From the NCBI GenBank assembly GCA_002633005.1, contig NMRA01000471.1, positions 39,522 through 103,521 on the forward strand: 64,000 bases of DNA. Direction: 5' to 3'. Of the stretch, positions 37,587-51,025 are shown one piece after another. The stretch comes from Phoronis australis (taxonomy: Eukaryota > Phoronida > Phoronidae). A program made the position numbers and the translations under genes. Numbering within the stretch: position 1 is the first letter of the stretch; the number at the start of each line of letters is the position of its first letter. The notes below the pieces were generated by a model that did not search any database, was not told where the DNA came from, and was given only the letters and a program-made list of their open reading frames with translations.

Positions 37587-39529
37587 GGTGTTATTCAGCT
37601 AGAAAAATTAACACAGTGTTTTTAACACGATTTTTAAAAATCGATGAACTACTGAGTTATGACAATTTTAAAGACCATCCAAGGACATTCCACTCCCTGA
37701 TTACTGATTACAGTACTACTTCATCAGTTTAGAGATCTCCGTATACAACAGACAGGTTCAATAGATAGGTGGTAAAAGGTGCTGGGATTTTCAGAATGTT
37801 TCGGGATAAGTGTTAAAACAGTGGACATTCCTGTTACGATCTGCACTACAAAGAGGGAAAGATGCGCTACCAAAGTAAGCGCCATTTTTCCTGTTCAGCC
37901 TTTAAATTGGACAGTGGTTATCATCACCTGGGAGGCCATATTCATTTGTGGGTGGAGAGGTGCACAGGTGGGAAATTAGGATATCCAACTATTTGATGAG
38001 TAGACTCAAAATTCCAAAAAAGTCATCCATGTGTAGTTGTGTTCCAGAAACACCTTTCAAAAGACGAGGTGTTTATTACACAAACCTCGTCCTTCCCCAT
38101 GGACGATTCTTGGACAGCTCATTAAACCAACGCAAAACAAGACATGCTATGTTGTCAGTAATGAGCCGGTACATCTCCTGCAACCTGTCACTTTAAGCAA
38201 TTTAATATTCTGTATATTGCTATAATTGGAAAAGGGAGCTGTCTGCAGTTTCAAGCTCCTAAACTGCACCTTTGTGCACTTTTGTAGCAAATTAAATTAG
38301 AAAATGCACCGTTTCGTAGGGACATGTGATGGAAAGGGAACATAGGCAGGAGGAAGGGGGGAGGACAGCAAGGGGCAATTGCCCCATCTAGATTTGGTCA
38401 CCTCATAAAAAGTTTTCTCCAGCCAAAAATTCGGTTAGCACGACACCTTGTGAAAAAACATTGGAAAACACCACAGCACCAACAACAAAATGTAATAGAA
38501 AAGGGAAAAATTAGATTAAAAAGATAACTCAGGTTTTCAACTATTAATGCCGAGGTAAGCAGAATTCCCAGTTGCTTGGAATTAATTCACACAACAGTAC
38601 TCCAGCTGTTGCCAAGATACCTCTTTATCAAAAAATTTGATCCTAGGACTTGACCGTCGGTGACAATAAAACACTGGATAAAATAAATTCATACGTCGTG
38701 GACTAAAACTGGTGACCTTTTGCACTGCTTTAATTCTGAAATTGAATTCCTCATTAAAAGTTTCGGTAAGCGTTTTAAATCGAAAGTTGCTTTTGTTAAT
38801 GAAGGTGGGTTTAAAGCAACTTAGTTTACATAGCTGTCACCAGGGGATATAACGTCATATCCTCTCATGACAGCACTGTGAAAATGTCCCGTTTGATTTG
38901 GGCAAGTGACTAAACGAAGCATTGTTGGAGGGTCAATTAAAAACATCACAACCTCATGTCACTGTATGCACAAAAGCCATTCTCAATGAATCGCGACAAT
39001 TCGACACCTGAGACACTCGATTTTCAAGTATCTTCCTCTGGAGCTAACGTATTAGTTTTTCTTAATTTAACGTATGAATGATAAGTTTTGAACAATTTCC
39101 TCAGCTCAGCAAGTGCAGTTATAGAGTTATTTTGTTGTTTTATTAGAGCAACTGGATAATTTTTTTGAAAACAGAAAAACGCGTTCGTTGGGTTAATTTT
39201 CGGTCTAGTTTGTAATCATTGACAACGAACAATCTCATTGTGCAATTTTATCAATCAGTATGCTTGGTAAAATCGAGAAAAACAGCTCTTAGTATTTTCT
39301 ACTTTCTTGTGTATTTTTCATGGACATATAAAAATTTAACTTTTGAACTAAATTTTTACCTTTTTAAAACACGTCGTTTGTTTATAACTGTGTTTTATAA
39401 AAACAGGTGCCGTGGTGTTTGCACTTGTCTTAATCTTCATTAGCGACTATCGATCATTCAGAAACTGGTATCCAATATCCGGTAACGTGATGACTAAAAA
39501 ACCCTTAAGTGAATTTAAAGACGTCTCGT

Positions 39530-41310
39530 AAATGACACATCATGTCCCGTAAGTGAGTGCAAGTGATATTGTGACGTTGGCTAATATTTCTGACCACCAA
39601 CACTTCAGGAAATAACTGGTATGAAATAATGACGGATAGTACACGTATTTAAGGCTATTTGTTGTCACCTGTATGAGTTGATGTAACTGATTACGTAATA
39701 AAAATAGCAACAGATTATAATTCAAGTGTCTGTGATGCAAGAAGGCACATTGGAGACATTTGTAACACAACTCACATGTACATGTACAGGTAAATCCAAA
39801 AGTTTGCATTCAACATTTTTACAACATTTGATAAACAATTGTGCCTGACATCTAACACGTCACAAGTCACGTCCCGTAAATGACAACTTAAGGTAATTCA
39901 AGTGTTGACAATTGGGCTAAAGACTGTTAAGGTTAAAAAACTTTTAGCAGCAATTTTAACTCGGCTTTAAACGTCATTAGGAAAAATCAAGATAGTCCAG
40001 TAATTCATCTGACGTCTTGAACGCTCTGCAGCTTTCCCAGTAGATGCGAGGTCAAAGACGAGCTTCAGGATGTCATCTTTCCGTAGCCAAATCTTGTTTC
40101 CTTTGGCCACATAAACAATCCACTCATTTTACTGGACGGCTGCAACAAGTTAAGTTCCACAGGCAAGTCGACATCATCTGAGTCCACGACTTGTCCGAGA
40201 TATTGCCTTGCTTCACTTATATATTGACTTCTTTGGTCTCAGCTAACAATCTGTTGTTTTCTTGTCTTCCGACTTTTTGTACTTCTGTCAGTTCTGACAC
40301 TGGTACGAAATACCCGTAACTCGTCGTTCACTTTCTCTTCTAAGCCATTCGTCACCAAGTTGTGCCTTTTTACGGGCTCTGTAGACTATTCCTTCATCCG
40401 CTGCGACTTGGACTTTGGCATTCCGCAACGCAAACCAAGGTGACAAACTCTAATTAATAGGTATTAAATAAAATAAAAGATGTCATTATTATTTTTTCAA
40501 GGTCAGCTGCATTAAGTTATGTATCGTCACAGATAACAATTTAATTACTACTTAAAAATGAAATGAATTTGAGTGAAAATAGAACAAATCACTTACGGGA
40601 CACTGGATGTCATTTACGTGACAATTTTTTACGAGAACTTATCAAGACCAATGTCAAGCAAATTCTAATCAAAGTATGTTTCACAGGAAGCATTTCGTCA
40701 CTTCTTCTAGTACGTTAATAACGACCCTAAAACATGTGAATTATAAGTGACATTACTGAAAACTTACCCAAAAGTTCTGCTGACTTCTTTAGCGAATATT
40801 TTCATACAGTATCGATGTCGGTTGAAGCGCATGTGCTCGTTCTTGAAAAATTGACCTATATTCATGTCACACATGCGAATAGTAGGTGAAATTAATTGGA
40901 CTTTACCTAATTATAAAATTGTCGTCCCGTAAATGAAGGCTCGTAAATGATAAGCAACCAATTTCAAATGCCAATTTTTTTCCTAAATGTTCGCTAAAAA
41001 CTTTCAAACCTGTTTATTGATTTCGCACATCACCATAGCTTTGTTGAGTTATTTTAGTTTCCACATCTTCATTTTAATCAACGCAGTATTGTTGAATTTA
41101 TGCACGTCTTGTAAATAATTCTAAAAAAAGTTCCACCGCGCTTCTTGAAAAGCAGTGCCACACAGCCACTTTCAGATGAGGCAAAGATTTAAAAAAATAA
41201 TGCCATCGCCGTTTTTTGTGTATTACAAATTATTGATCGCAAATTCACTAAAATATCTTCTGAAACTTTTTTTACAAAAACACGCCAATGAGGTCTCGTA
41301 AATGATTTGA
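39530..41310. mobile_element. Decayed DNA transposon with repeated subterminal motif
   Basis: The motif (T)CCCGTAAATGAC and close variants occur about eight times between 39530 and 41300, mostly forward and at least once inverted (near 40597). Clustering of this kind suggests transposase-binding repeats. Between about 40440 and 39970 the minus strand holds a broken coding-like stretch (VYRARKKAQLGDEWLRRESE, then several stops). Exact ends and superfamily are unresolved. Confidence 0.4.
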
Positions 41311-44218
41311 GATTTGGCTTCACTCAGTAAACATGGTGGTAATTAAAATTTATTTTTTGTTTATTATAAACGTTGACTTTCTCTTTAAATATGTCTCGCT
41401 GAGTTTCCAAAACGCATTTATTCATTTCGATTGGACAGGTTATTATAACAAAAAAGAGCCTGTTTCTACATTGTCGTTTTTTCAGCTTCACGCAATTTTA
41501 TGGAACCCTAGGCTACATGGCGCATTGTGACAGCTACCGTGTAAATTGTAGCCGGTCATAAGACACAGCACCCACATTAGACATATTTTTCTTTATTTTA
41601 AAGATCTTTTGACGTTGTTTCATGACTTCTGATATTCTCTGTGGTGAGCTGAACATTGGCTTCAGCATTTGTCGCGATTCATTGAGAATGAATGTATAGT
41701 AACATGGTTTCGATAGTTTAACCAGTGTGAGGCATAATTCGGTGGATAGCTTTCGGCATATGGAGGGCTTATGAGATGCCCACCGTCTCTCAGTGCCAGT
41801 TGAGACGGCGGTACGGTACTGTCTACATACCAATATATGTATATGATATAATTAATTTCACAGGGTGAGAAGCAGAGCTACATGGGCCGAATGAAATTTC
41901 GAGGTCTATGTGAGGTTAGCATACTGCGGTCCCTAGCTGTATTTTGGTGTTAGCCTTCATACAGCTAGCTGGCTGGCTAGAGAACCAGCTAGGAGGACCT
42001 GAGCATTGGTCTTGACTCTTGAGGCTTGATGGACCACCCGAACTCTGACCCAAAACTGGGGATGGCTTGGTGGACCAGTAAGGCTATCACGAGTCCTCGA
42101 AAAGTTTAAGACCTTGGCAACATTCACATAGAAAACAGGCTGCAATTTCAGAAGAATGCAAACTACAATAAAAATAGCCATCAAACTCGACCATGAGTTA
42201 TGACGTATGCAGCCATCATCGGGTGCAAGGACCAAGAAACTGGAAAGTGTTTCTCTTGTGATCAAATCAGCTGTTTAATGATCAATAATTACAAATTTCA
42301 GGAATGCCAAACGATCTGAACATATAGCTGAATTGCATTCGATCAGCACTTACATCTAGATGGTGCTCAAGAGTTGTACAAAAACGTGCCAGCAATACCC
42401 CACTCTTTCTTCTGAACACAAACCAAAACAACAACACATGAAAAACTTTGCAAATGACGTCTTGATCAACAAACCCAGGCATCTTGGGTAATCCACTTGA
42501 CCTAGTTATTATGACAGCGCGTTTTAATGAAATTGGAACTGTTCAAATGTTGATAACAATGCACACATCGCAAATTAGTTGTTTTTTCATAACATTCGAT
42601 AAGATAAAACTCGATTATAACATTCTTTTGGAGTCTAATTAAGTTTTTCTCATCAAGAGGGAGGGCAGTGTACTGTCTTGAAGCAATGGCTGTTCTAAAG
42701 CATTCCCTCTAAAATTATGCAAATTATTTCTTCTCGTGGCTGTAATGGCGCTTGTGTTTTTGGGGTAAGAAAATGGTATATTTTTCCAAATTAAACTAGT
42801 GAAACTGTATTTCGCTAAGGTTTTGTGTAGGGCATACGTTATAAAAGTGTTTGTTCTGAACTTTCACACTTCTTTATTTTCTATTTCTGCCACAATACGA
42901 GGAGAAAACTAGTTCTTCGTAACGTTTTGTGGGTTCAACTTTATTTTCGACCTCGTCATTCTGTTTCGCCAATTTTCCAGGTTGTTTATTAATAAAGTAC
43001 GACAAACCAGCTCATACATTGTTTGACTTCACCGGCAAGTAGACAGCTGTGTCATGTTTTATAAGTGTGTGTTTTATTTATGCGCATTATTTATGTTATG
43101 TTGTGTTTTACAAGGTTTTTCCAACCAGGAAAGTGAAAAATGTTGGAGTTCACGATTGAAAACGAGGTTCTCTGTAATACCCTCTGTTGCAGGATTTTAA
43201 TGAAACCCAAGTAAATTTGGACAGCTTGTTACAAAGCACTTTCAGCTTTCTCCATGTTTATAGTTATGGCAGGGGTATATCTGTATTGTACTGCAATGAA
43301 ATGAAAATTATGTTCTAGAAACCTGACATACTTCCTGACTGTTGGAACTTAATGACTTTTGGAAACTCGAGTCTTTTATCCAAGTCTCCGAATATTATTT
43401 TTTCAGCTGAAATGCATTTTATTTAACCTTTCCCTTCAATTTTCAAAAAGTGAAGCTGAAAACATTGTTACTGCTGACTTACAGCTTTGACCTCTAATTG
43501 TTTATTAATATTCTGATTGTTATTTGTACCTCACGAACTTGATTATAGCTGTGGAATGTAAGAATTGAAAAAGATTTTGATATTAGGGACTATAAAGTTA
43601 AAAGTAAAGAAATGAAGTGACTTGATTTATTCAAGTCGGCCAAATAAGCCAGTTTTTGCTGTTTACCTAGCGAGCTTTCCAGCAATCTTATTCGTCAGTA
43701 GATGTGACGTATCAACTTTGTCGGCCAAATAAGTTAATTTTTGCAATTAATTCACCCGACAATCTTTTCGGCCCGTCATTACGTTACGTGGCATGATTAC
43801 CTGAAAAGATCAATATTTCATTAGAAAATATTTTCAGTATCACACTAAGGGTTATGAAATGATGGATTAAATATATTATACTAAGCACAGCTGGATAAAG
43901 TCCACGAGGTTGCCGAATTTGAACTATTTAAAGTCATGTGCGACCCTTGAAAAATGTCCAAGTTTGGCTAACTTCGGAACGTCCTAGAAACGGCCGATTG
44001 GATCGACGTGAAACTTTCAAATATTGTGTTTTATGCACTGTTCTCAAAAATTATGTTCAAAATTTTGCACTTTTACGTGTAGGGTTATCAAAATGGGTCT
44101 TTAATGATTTTCATAAAAAATGAAGTTGAATAAATTTGAAGTTATGAAAGGGATATGACATTGCCTGTAGTTAAAAAGACAAACATGATGTTTTTGATAG
44201 AATTTGCAAGTGTCAAGG

Positions 44219-45223
44219 CATAGGCGGATTTAGGGGGGGGGCCCAGGGGGCCCGTGCCCCCCCCTTGGCTGCCGCAAAAAAAATAAAACAGAGCGTAGGG
44301 AAATGGTGAGTTTATTAATTAACCCCGGTAATTAAAATTATACGGATGAAAAAAGATTTAAATTTGTGCAGTTTTAGTGTTTGGGGGGGGGGGCTCAAAC
44401 CCAATTTCAAGTGTCAAATTCGGAACACTGCGCATTCGTAACGGAACTATGGCTAAGTATAGGCTCTCCCACGATATCCCAGGCGACCGGCAGTGGCGCT
44501 GCGCACTACGACTCTGTTTTCGTCGTCTGCTCCACTGTGCAATGAAGAAAATTTACTTCATTTTTTAAAGAAAATGGAACCTGAGTGACGATGAAAAAAC
44601 AGAAGCTGCTGGTAAGATGGGAATTTTAATCGAAGCCTTAGTGAATCACTCAGAAACTCGCAATACTCTCTTTGTCAAACCTTATGTTAAGACGATTTCC
44701 AAAGCAATCCCGTCATTATTGCCAACACGAAAAACGGATTTGGTCTTTTGGGCATTTGAAGACTATTTTAAATACGACAAATTTGTTAAGAATTCATGGC
44801 ACAAAATATAAAACGTGTAATAAGCATTACGAAAAGAAGTAGGTTTCGCGCGCAAACGCTGTGGACCATAAACAAGTAAGTCTTTTAGCATGAGATTACT
44901 AGTTAAATCGTGGTGGTGTAGTGGTAACGCACGCGCTCTCTAACCGCGAGGTTGTGAGTTCAAGTCTTTGGTACGTTCAGTTTTCCTGTTTGACACGTTC
45001 TCTGTTTTTTTTTTCTTGAATAATACTTCAGGAATCAAGGAAAATGCTTGATTTTTAGAGGTAAAAACAGAAAAATTTCCTGGGCGCGAGGGGGGCAAAC
45101 CCCCCTCCCGACCTCCCCCCATTCGGTGCTATGCGCATCTACAATCGTGGTTCAGTTTGCGCAAATGCTTACAGCCGGACAAAATGTTGGGCCCCCCCTT
45201 GTGATATCCTAGATCCGCCACTG
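44219..45223. mobile_element. hAT-like non-autonomous element with G-rich termini
   Basis: The left end CATAGGCGGATTTAGGGGGG and right end (complement CAGTGGCGGATCTAGGATAT) form imperfect inverted repeats. TCAAGG flanks both sides (44213-44218 and 45224-45229), again a 6-bp duplication as at 4317. The interior includes a 64-codon open stretch (44617-44811) of no recognised family and a tRNA-like segment (44909-44975). Confidence 0.72.
44909..44975 (+). repeat. tRNA-like sequence inside the hAT-like element
   Basis: A-box-like TGGTGTAGTGGTAACGC and B-box-like GGTTGTGAGTTCAAGTC are correctly spaced around a GC-rich anticodon-type stem. The stems are imperfect, so this is a tRNA pseudogene or SINE head, not a confident tRNA gene. 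Confidence 0.4.
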
Positions 45224-47589
45224 TCAAGGTTATGAGACTAAAAAAGTAAGCATTATTTGTTCTGGCCTGCATCTGACTCATTGTATGCCTGCATTTCACT
45301 GTTTCAAGAAAAGAGCACATGCCCACGTTATTTTTTCCACAGTTCTTTACAAGCTACATGGATGTATATGACCTATTTTTAACGAATAGGCTTGGCAATG
45401 CATTGACAATGGCCTCTGTCATGATCTTAGTGTTATTTGACATTAACTTTCTGTTCTGGTGTTAAACTTATCTAGTTGATGTGAAATGGTTTTAGGATTT
45501 ACCAGTTTAGAAGAATTTTTTTCCAAAATAGTATTTTATCATTTTACATTGAGTCTTCTTTGTGAATAGCCACAGCTTTATTGTTTGTCTATAATTAATA
45601 TTCAAAAATGCTCTTCTGTACATAACCCCTCGCTCACTTAGGGTATTTTGGACAAACTTTTGAAAAAAGTGTCCTTACAAAGTTGTGGGTGCATATCCTA
45701 AGTGCATATTCTAAGTGCTTATCCTAAGTTCCTATCGCTAGCATATTTGTAATTTGATCATAATTTCCTGAATTTTGGCCTGTTTTCAGTTATTTTCACA
45801 CTCATACCTTGGGAAATTCTCTTTTGTGAGCAAGTCCTCCAACACTTCTCATGGAATTTGGATTTAACTATGCTAACAAAATGTCGTCGTTTATATCTTT
45901 GACATTTTGTGATTCTACAGTACTTTCCTTTTGTTTTTGATATTTACTCATCCACGATCAGAAATGGTGGTATTGCAACACATTCAGTATTACTCAGCAA
46001 GATGTTCAACCACACTTTATAAAAAGTGTGCTAACAAAGTGCTGTTTCACACATGGCAAGCATTTGGTCATATTTTCCAGAATTTTGTGGTGTTCTTTAT
46101 TGTCAAGCATTCACTCATGTACTTCTACTGTAAACCTTTGGCAGGGGAATATTACAGTTGGCAGCTACCTTGTTGACAGTTGTATGTCTTAAAAAAGTTG
46201 TTTTAATATTCTTCTGGTCATTACATTGATTTGGATACTTGGCAAGCTATTGATATAAGACTAGGTCTATGGGGAGAGCAATTAAAGTTCCTTCTTGTTA
46301 ATTGAAATTTCTCAAAAGTAATTGCAAATTGCTTAAATTTTCTGTTCCCCAATGACTGAATTCTGTGCTTTATGATGCTGAGAGACCTAGTGTACATAAG
46401 GATTAATTAGAACTGTTTCGGGTTCGTTGACATATTTGACAAAATGTCATGTTTCAAGCTTATAATGGGTGATGGTAAGTTGGTGAAAAACTACCATATG
46501 TATACCCTGGTCACACCCTACTGGTAAAACAAGTTCAGTAAGGTCTGTAGTTCAGTCAAATTAATGTAGCTTGAAATTCAAGTATTAGTGTGTGTGAGTG
46601 TGCTAATTTAAGGGCAGGATACTGACTTGCATTGTGACCTGACCAACATTACAAGGGTTGCTGTTGTCACAGTAGGACTCAAAACATGTAGCCGGATCTG
46701 CAATGTTGGTTTTTCTTGTCACCGTCTCTCTTTGTTCCTTGTTGTAACTGGCATATTTTTACTCTGTGCAAGTGTTTGTTATCAGCAAACCATTTGCATT
46801 TTTATCAGTTATTTTAGTCTATATAGTTTCACTGTCCCCTACTGACCTATATATGTATAGGATAATTCTTCACTTATTTCAAAGTACACAATATGGCTAA
46901 CAAGTGAATTCAATTTTGTCACAGTTCCGCTGTAATAGAGATTGAGAAAAATTTAGCATATCATGTATTGTGTAGATGCCATAAAATACCGTTTGGTAAA
47001 GTTTCCGCTGCTTGTAGAAAAGTAGTCATCCTTTGTAAAATGACAAGTGTGGCACCTGTTTTTTTGTGTGAAATATTGGAGAATGTTATATGTGCATGTA
47101 CAATGAATGGTTCTGGCATTATTATTATGTATTATGAGGAATGAGAAGGCTTTTTAGAAAAAAATGCCACTTGAGGGCAAAACCAATTTATCCCTCAGTT
47201 TTCTGTGATATAAAACACTTGTTGTCTGGTAGGAACCTTCTGTTCCTTCATTTTGATGCTTGTAGAACTATTTGTATGATGTCATAGGTCATCAGGTCAA
47301 AACTAATAACAACAAAAATATAGGAATGTTTTTTGTCTGTTGTGTTAAACTTGCATTTTTGCTTAGTTACGTATTTGACAGTGGTTTATTATTGATCAGA
47401 ATTGTAAGTTATTCAGCTACACTGCTTACTGTTTTTTGAAGTTTGATTGATTCGCATACATCGATAAATAAATGTTTGAAGGTTCCCATTTATGTCGAGC
47501 AATATTACACTCGAGTAATACGCCTCAGACATTGAGTATCCTTGCACACATTTTATTTATATACCTTTTTTCAAGTCTACTTCTAGTGC

Positions 47590-47662
47590 GTGTGCCGTGA
47601 CTTAGCGGTAATGTGTGCGCTTTGCAAATTCTGAGACCCAAGTTCAAATCTCTTGCAAGCCA
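47590..47662 (+). repeat. tRNA-like sequence (degenerate)
   Basis: A-box-like TGACTTAGCGGTAATG and B-box-like AAGTTCAAATCT flank CGCTTTGCAAATTC, suggesting an Ala(TGC)-like origin. Stem mismatches argue for a pseudogene or SINE remnant. Confidence 0.4.
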
Positions 47663-49550
47663 AGTTTCAAATTTTCCGCCAAATCGGTATGTCATGGATG
47701 ATATGTTGTAACTGAAATGGTCATATGTCTAGAAAAATCACAATAAGTGAGGGATATTTATGCTATATCCTTGCATTTTTTTGTAAATTATCTCAAAGAT
47801 GGCTCAAGTTGTATAATAACTATTTATAGTAGGTTTTTTCATTTTGCCACAAGTGTTTTTGGTAATAAAGCTGTCGTCTTATTTTGAAATCAGATAATAC
47901 TTAAAAGCATAGCAGATAGTTCTGGTTTTGTTTTTTGAAATTGGTGCGATGATACAGTATCTTTTTGTTGTTCATCTAAAAATGACTTGATGTTTAAGTG
48001 GTGTTTTTTCTCAACAGAAACCAACTTCACCACTGATGAGTGTGAGACAGTGGTCATAACCAATTTTTTGTCATTGGAGGCCCATCAGTAGGTTGGTGTG
48101 CCTCACTATGTCATTAAATGAATCAGTTTTCGTGCATTTGTATGACATTTGAAAAACATCAAGATCTTGGCTAAAAATGATGCATTTTTTAAGCAGTGAG
48201 GTTAAGATGCATGTTTCAGACTGAGCTGGTAGGCAGAACAGAATCAGATATGCTTTTTTATTAGGCTTAAACACTTGTTTTTAAATTGTCTGGCTGTTTA
48301 AATATCAGAAGATGCCTGTAGACTACACAACTGATGTGTATATGGGTTAGTCTGGCTGTGGGTTAATTGATATTCTATATTCTACATGAATGGAATATTC
48401 TATATTGTGTGTATCAAATATTGTTTACTAGAACCATCCTTGACTTTTATTGATTAGTGTTGAGACTCTAATATGGGTGGATTTCATGTTAGTCTGTAAA
48501 TTTATATTTGTGGCTGTTGTAATTTTAACCTGAAGTAATAACTGTTTGATACATGTGAGTTTAATGCTTGTATTTTTATCTCCGATAACGATAACATCTT
48601 TGTATTATGGCTGCACTAAACCTACTGTTGTAGTCACGAGTAATTCTCGAATTCAATATTGCTGGAAAATTAATTTCTATTCAGAGTTTTTTGCATGATG
48701 GGTTATCAAAAATAAGACTTCTGATGTTTTTGCAATAAACGATAATAAAATGATAACTGAGTAATCTGTAATGGCGTTTTTGAGATTTTATCTCAACATC
48801 TGTTTTAAACAAAGTTTGGGTTATTTTATTGATACCGTTGTTTTGCTATGATTTTACCATTCTTTGTGCTAACTATTATTAAAAAATATGGTCATGTGAT
48901 TTATAGCAGATTCGTATAATGTTAAAATTCTAATTCTACAGGCTTTCTAATTTTAGAAAATATTTCTTATGTTAAATTCTGTAATTTTGTTGCTATTTAG
49001 CTGAATATAGAGACTTGTTGATGATGCTGTACATAACTTTGATATTATTTATGAGCTGGTCATAGAATGTGTGGTTGGAAGTTGTGTAAGAAACATCACT
49101 CATTCTGTTGTGCAGTCGCATTAAGTTGAGTATCTGACTCATCATGTTCTAATTACCATAATTAAAAACTTGAATTGATTTGCCTTCCTCCTTATGTAAA
49201 GAGCTTTTAAACACACTGCTCTGTGCTGTTCTGTGTACACGGATTTGTTTCTACTGAATTAAATTTGCATTCAGGAAGAGCCCCCTGGGGTTCTTTTGGA
49301 AAATAGATGGTACTCATTTGGAATATTGTATGTGCTGCCCTAAGTACCTCATACAGTCATGCTCTTAAAAAGTAACAGGAAAATGTTAATTTGGTGTGGT
49401 CTTGGTTACACTAAAGAAATCTGGAGACACTTCTGTTGACCAAGTGTTGAACCTGAAATATTTTGCACTTCCTGTTGAGGTGGCATCAGCAAGAAAACTG
49501 GTTCTGTGATCATCTTCAGCGTGGAACCAGGAACCTACACATTACAGTCA

Positions 49551-49785
49551 AATGTTCTGCTGGTCCAGCTAAATGTTCTGCTGGTCCAGCTAAATGTTTT
49601 GCTGGTCAAGTTAAATGTTCTGCTGGTCCAGCTAAATGTTCTGCTGGTCCAGCTAAATGTTCTGCTGGTCCAGCTAAATGTTCTGCTGGTCCAGCTAAAT
49701 GGTCTGCTGGTCTAGCTAAATGCTCTGCTGGTCCAGCTAAATGTTCTGCTGGTCCAGCTAAATGTTCTGCTGGTCCAGCTAAATG
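49551..49785. repeat. Minisatellite, 21-bp unit
   Basis: AAATGTTCTGCTGGTCCAGC plus T is repeated about eleven times. The unit is a multiple of three, so the + strand is open in two frames (CSAGPAK and NVLLVQL repeats). Low complexity and no splice or start context argue against a gene. Confidence 0.95.
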
Positions 49786-50018
49786 CCACTTGATAAATGA
49801 CTTGAGTATTTCAAGTGTATGTAAGTAGTGAAGTCATTGACCGATTTCAGTGAATGTCTAGAAGACAATGACAAGAATTGACTACTTTAATAAAATCACA
49901 AACCAGCTTATAATGTTTTATGGCTCCGGTCAATGCTAATAAGATCAAAAAGTCTATCCCGTCCACAGTAATCTAAAAATGCGTTTTTCAATTGTAAAAA
50001 TGATAGTGCCTCTGAGGA

Positions 50019-51025
50019 TTACAAAATGAGTCTACATTGACTTTTTGCACATATTGTCCACATTATGAGCTTGCAAAACATTCTAGAAACAGTTTCATTT
50101 GGGGATTTTTCAAATGTTTTCTTGAAAAGCTCTCGCGCTGCTTTTGCCTGGTGACTGCTCTTTGGAAATTCCCTTTTGGCTTTGATGAAAGCATTTCTCA
50201 AGCACAGAAACATTACATGTAGTCTACTGTATTAATTGGTATTTGCTGCTAGTTGGAAATAACCACCAGTTCTTCTCTACTCTAGTGCAAAAACATCCTG
50301 AAGTTTTGAATCGATGTGCGCTTGGTTAGAGTAATTGTGCCGCTTTGTAACCAGTTCTTTTTCAACATGAGCAGAGGTATAATGTCTCAAAAGGTTGATC
50401 CCCAGATAGTATTTGGAAAAATAGACCTTTAGCAAAATGCCAAGAGGAGATTTTGTCCCATTTCTGTTGACGTCATAGTGGCCGTTTTCACTCCATGGAC
50501 TATAGGTACTCTTGTCATCTGTAATAGAAAAATCAGACCGGTAGGTGAAGCACCGTAACTGCATATAAATTAAGAATCAAATAAGTTGACCTGCATTGTA
50601 CATTATTTTAGGAATAATTGATACATTTAATTGTTAGTTTAGTAAATGCATATTTAACTGCAATTTTTATTGTTTTGGGGAGAACATATTAATCTAAAAA
50701 TTTGTAAGTGGTCCCCTGCCTTCTAGAGGCTACCGTGGGCCGATGTTGAGAACTTTATGAACCTCCAATGTAAATGAGCACAACTTATAGTTTGCATTTG
50801 TGTCAAAAATAACTGCGAGAATTTTGCTTTCCAAGACGGTTAGGCAAATATCTCACTTTTGGGGTTTCCTTCATGTTGCAATTGTAAATCCTCATAAATG
50901 CTGGCGAGGTAAGTGCTTTGATGATTACTATCGTTAGTCAATGAAAATAAATCATCGCATGACCTAACAACAACAGATTTTTGTGTACTGTTTGCTTGGA
51001 AGATAGTTAACAGATGAGTGAGCAT
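50019..51025 (-). CDS. Candidate three-exon gene, possible long-chain helical cytokine-like protein
   Basis: Exons in transcript order: 51025-50857 (donor GTGAGA), 50518-50281 (acceptor TCTATTACAG; donor GTAGAG, weak), 50196-50019 (acceptor TGTGCTTGAG, stop TAA). Phases match at both joins and give 194 codons. By eye the protein is all-helical: helix A (VVVRSCDDLFSLTN then TYLASIYEDLQLQHEGNP), a long loop, helix B (LGILLKVYFSKYYLGINLLR), helix C (HIDSKLQDVFALENAF) and a Cys-containing helix D (SRMFCKLIMWTICAK). Order, spacing and the exon break after helix A recall the LIF/CNTF branch of the IL-6 family, as does the Y-x(n)-QHEGNP end of helix A. No clear signal-peptide exon was found, although the first ATG may not be the true start and a second acceptor lies at GTTGTTAG inside exon 1. 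Alternatives are chance open frames or a transposon fragment. Confidence 0.35.

Noticed and set aside
41534-42265. Two minus-strand frames of 99 and 102 codons
   Set aside because: Somewhat coding-like composition but no domain, no shared splice phase and no start context. Could be a non-coding or orphan transcript.
49463-49828. 121-codon + strand frame with CSAGPAK repeats
   Set aside because: A 21-bp minisatellite keeps two frames open; no signal peptide, splice sites or flanking coding sequence.
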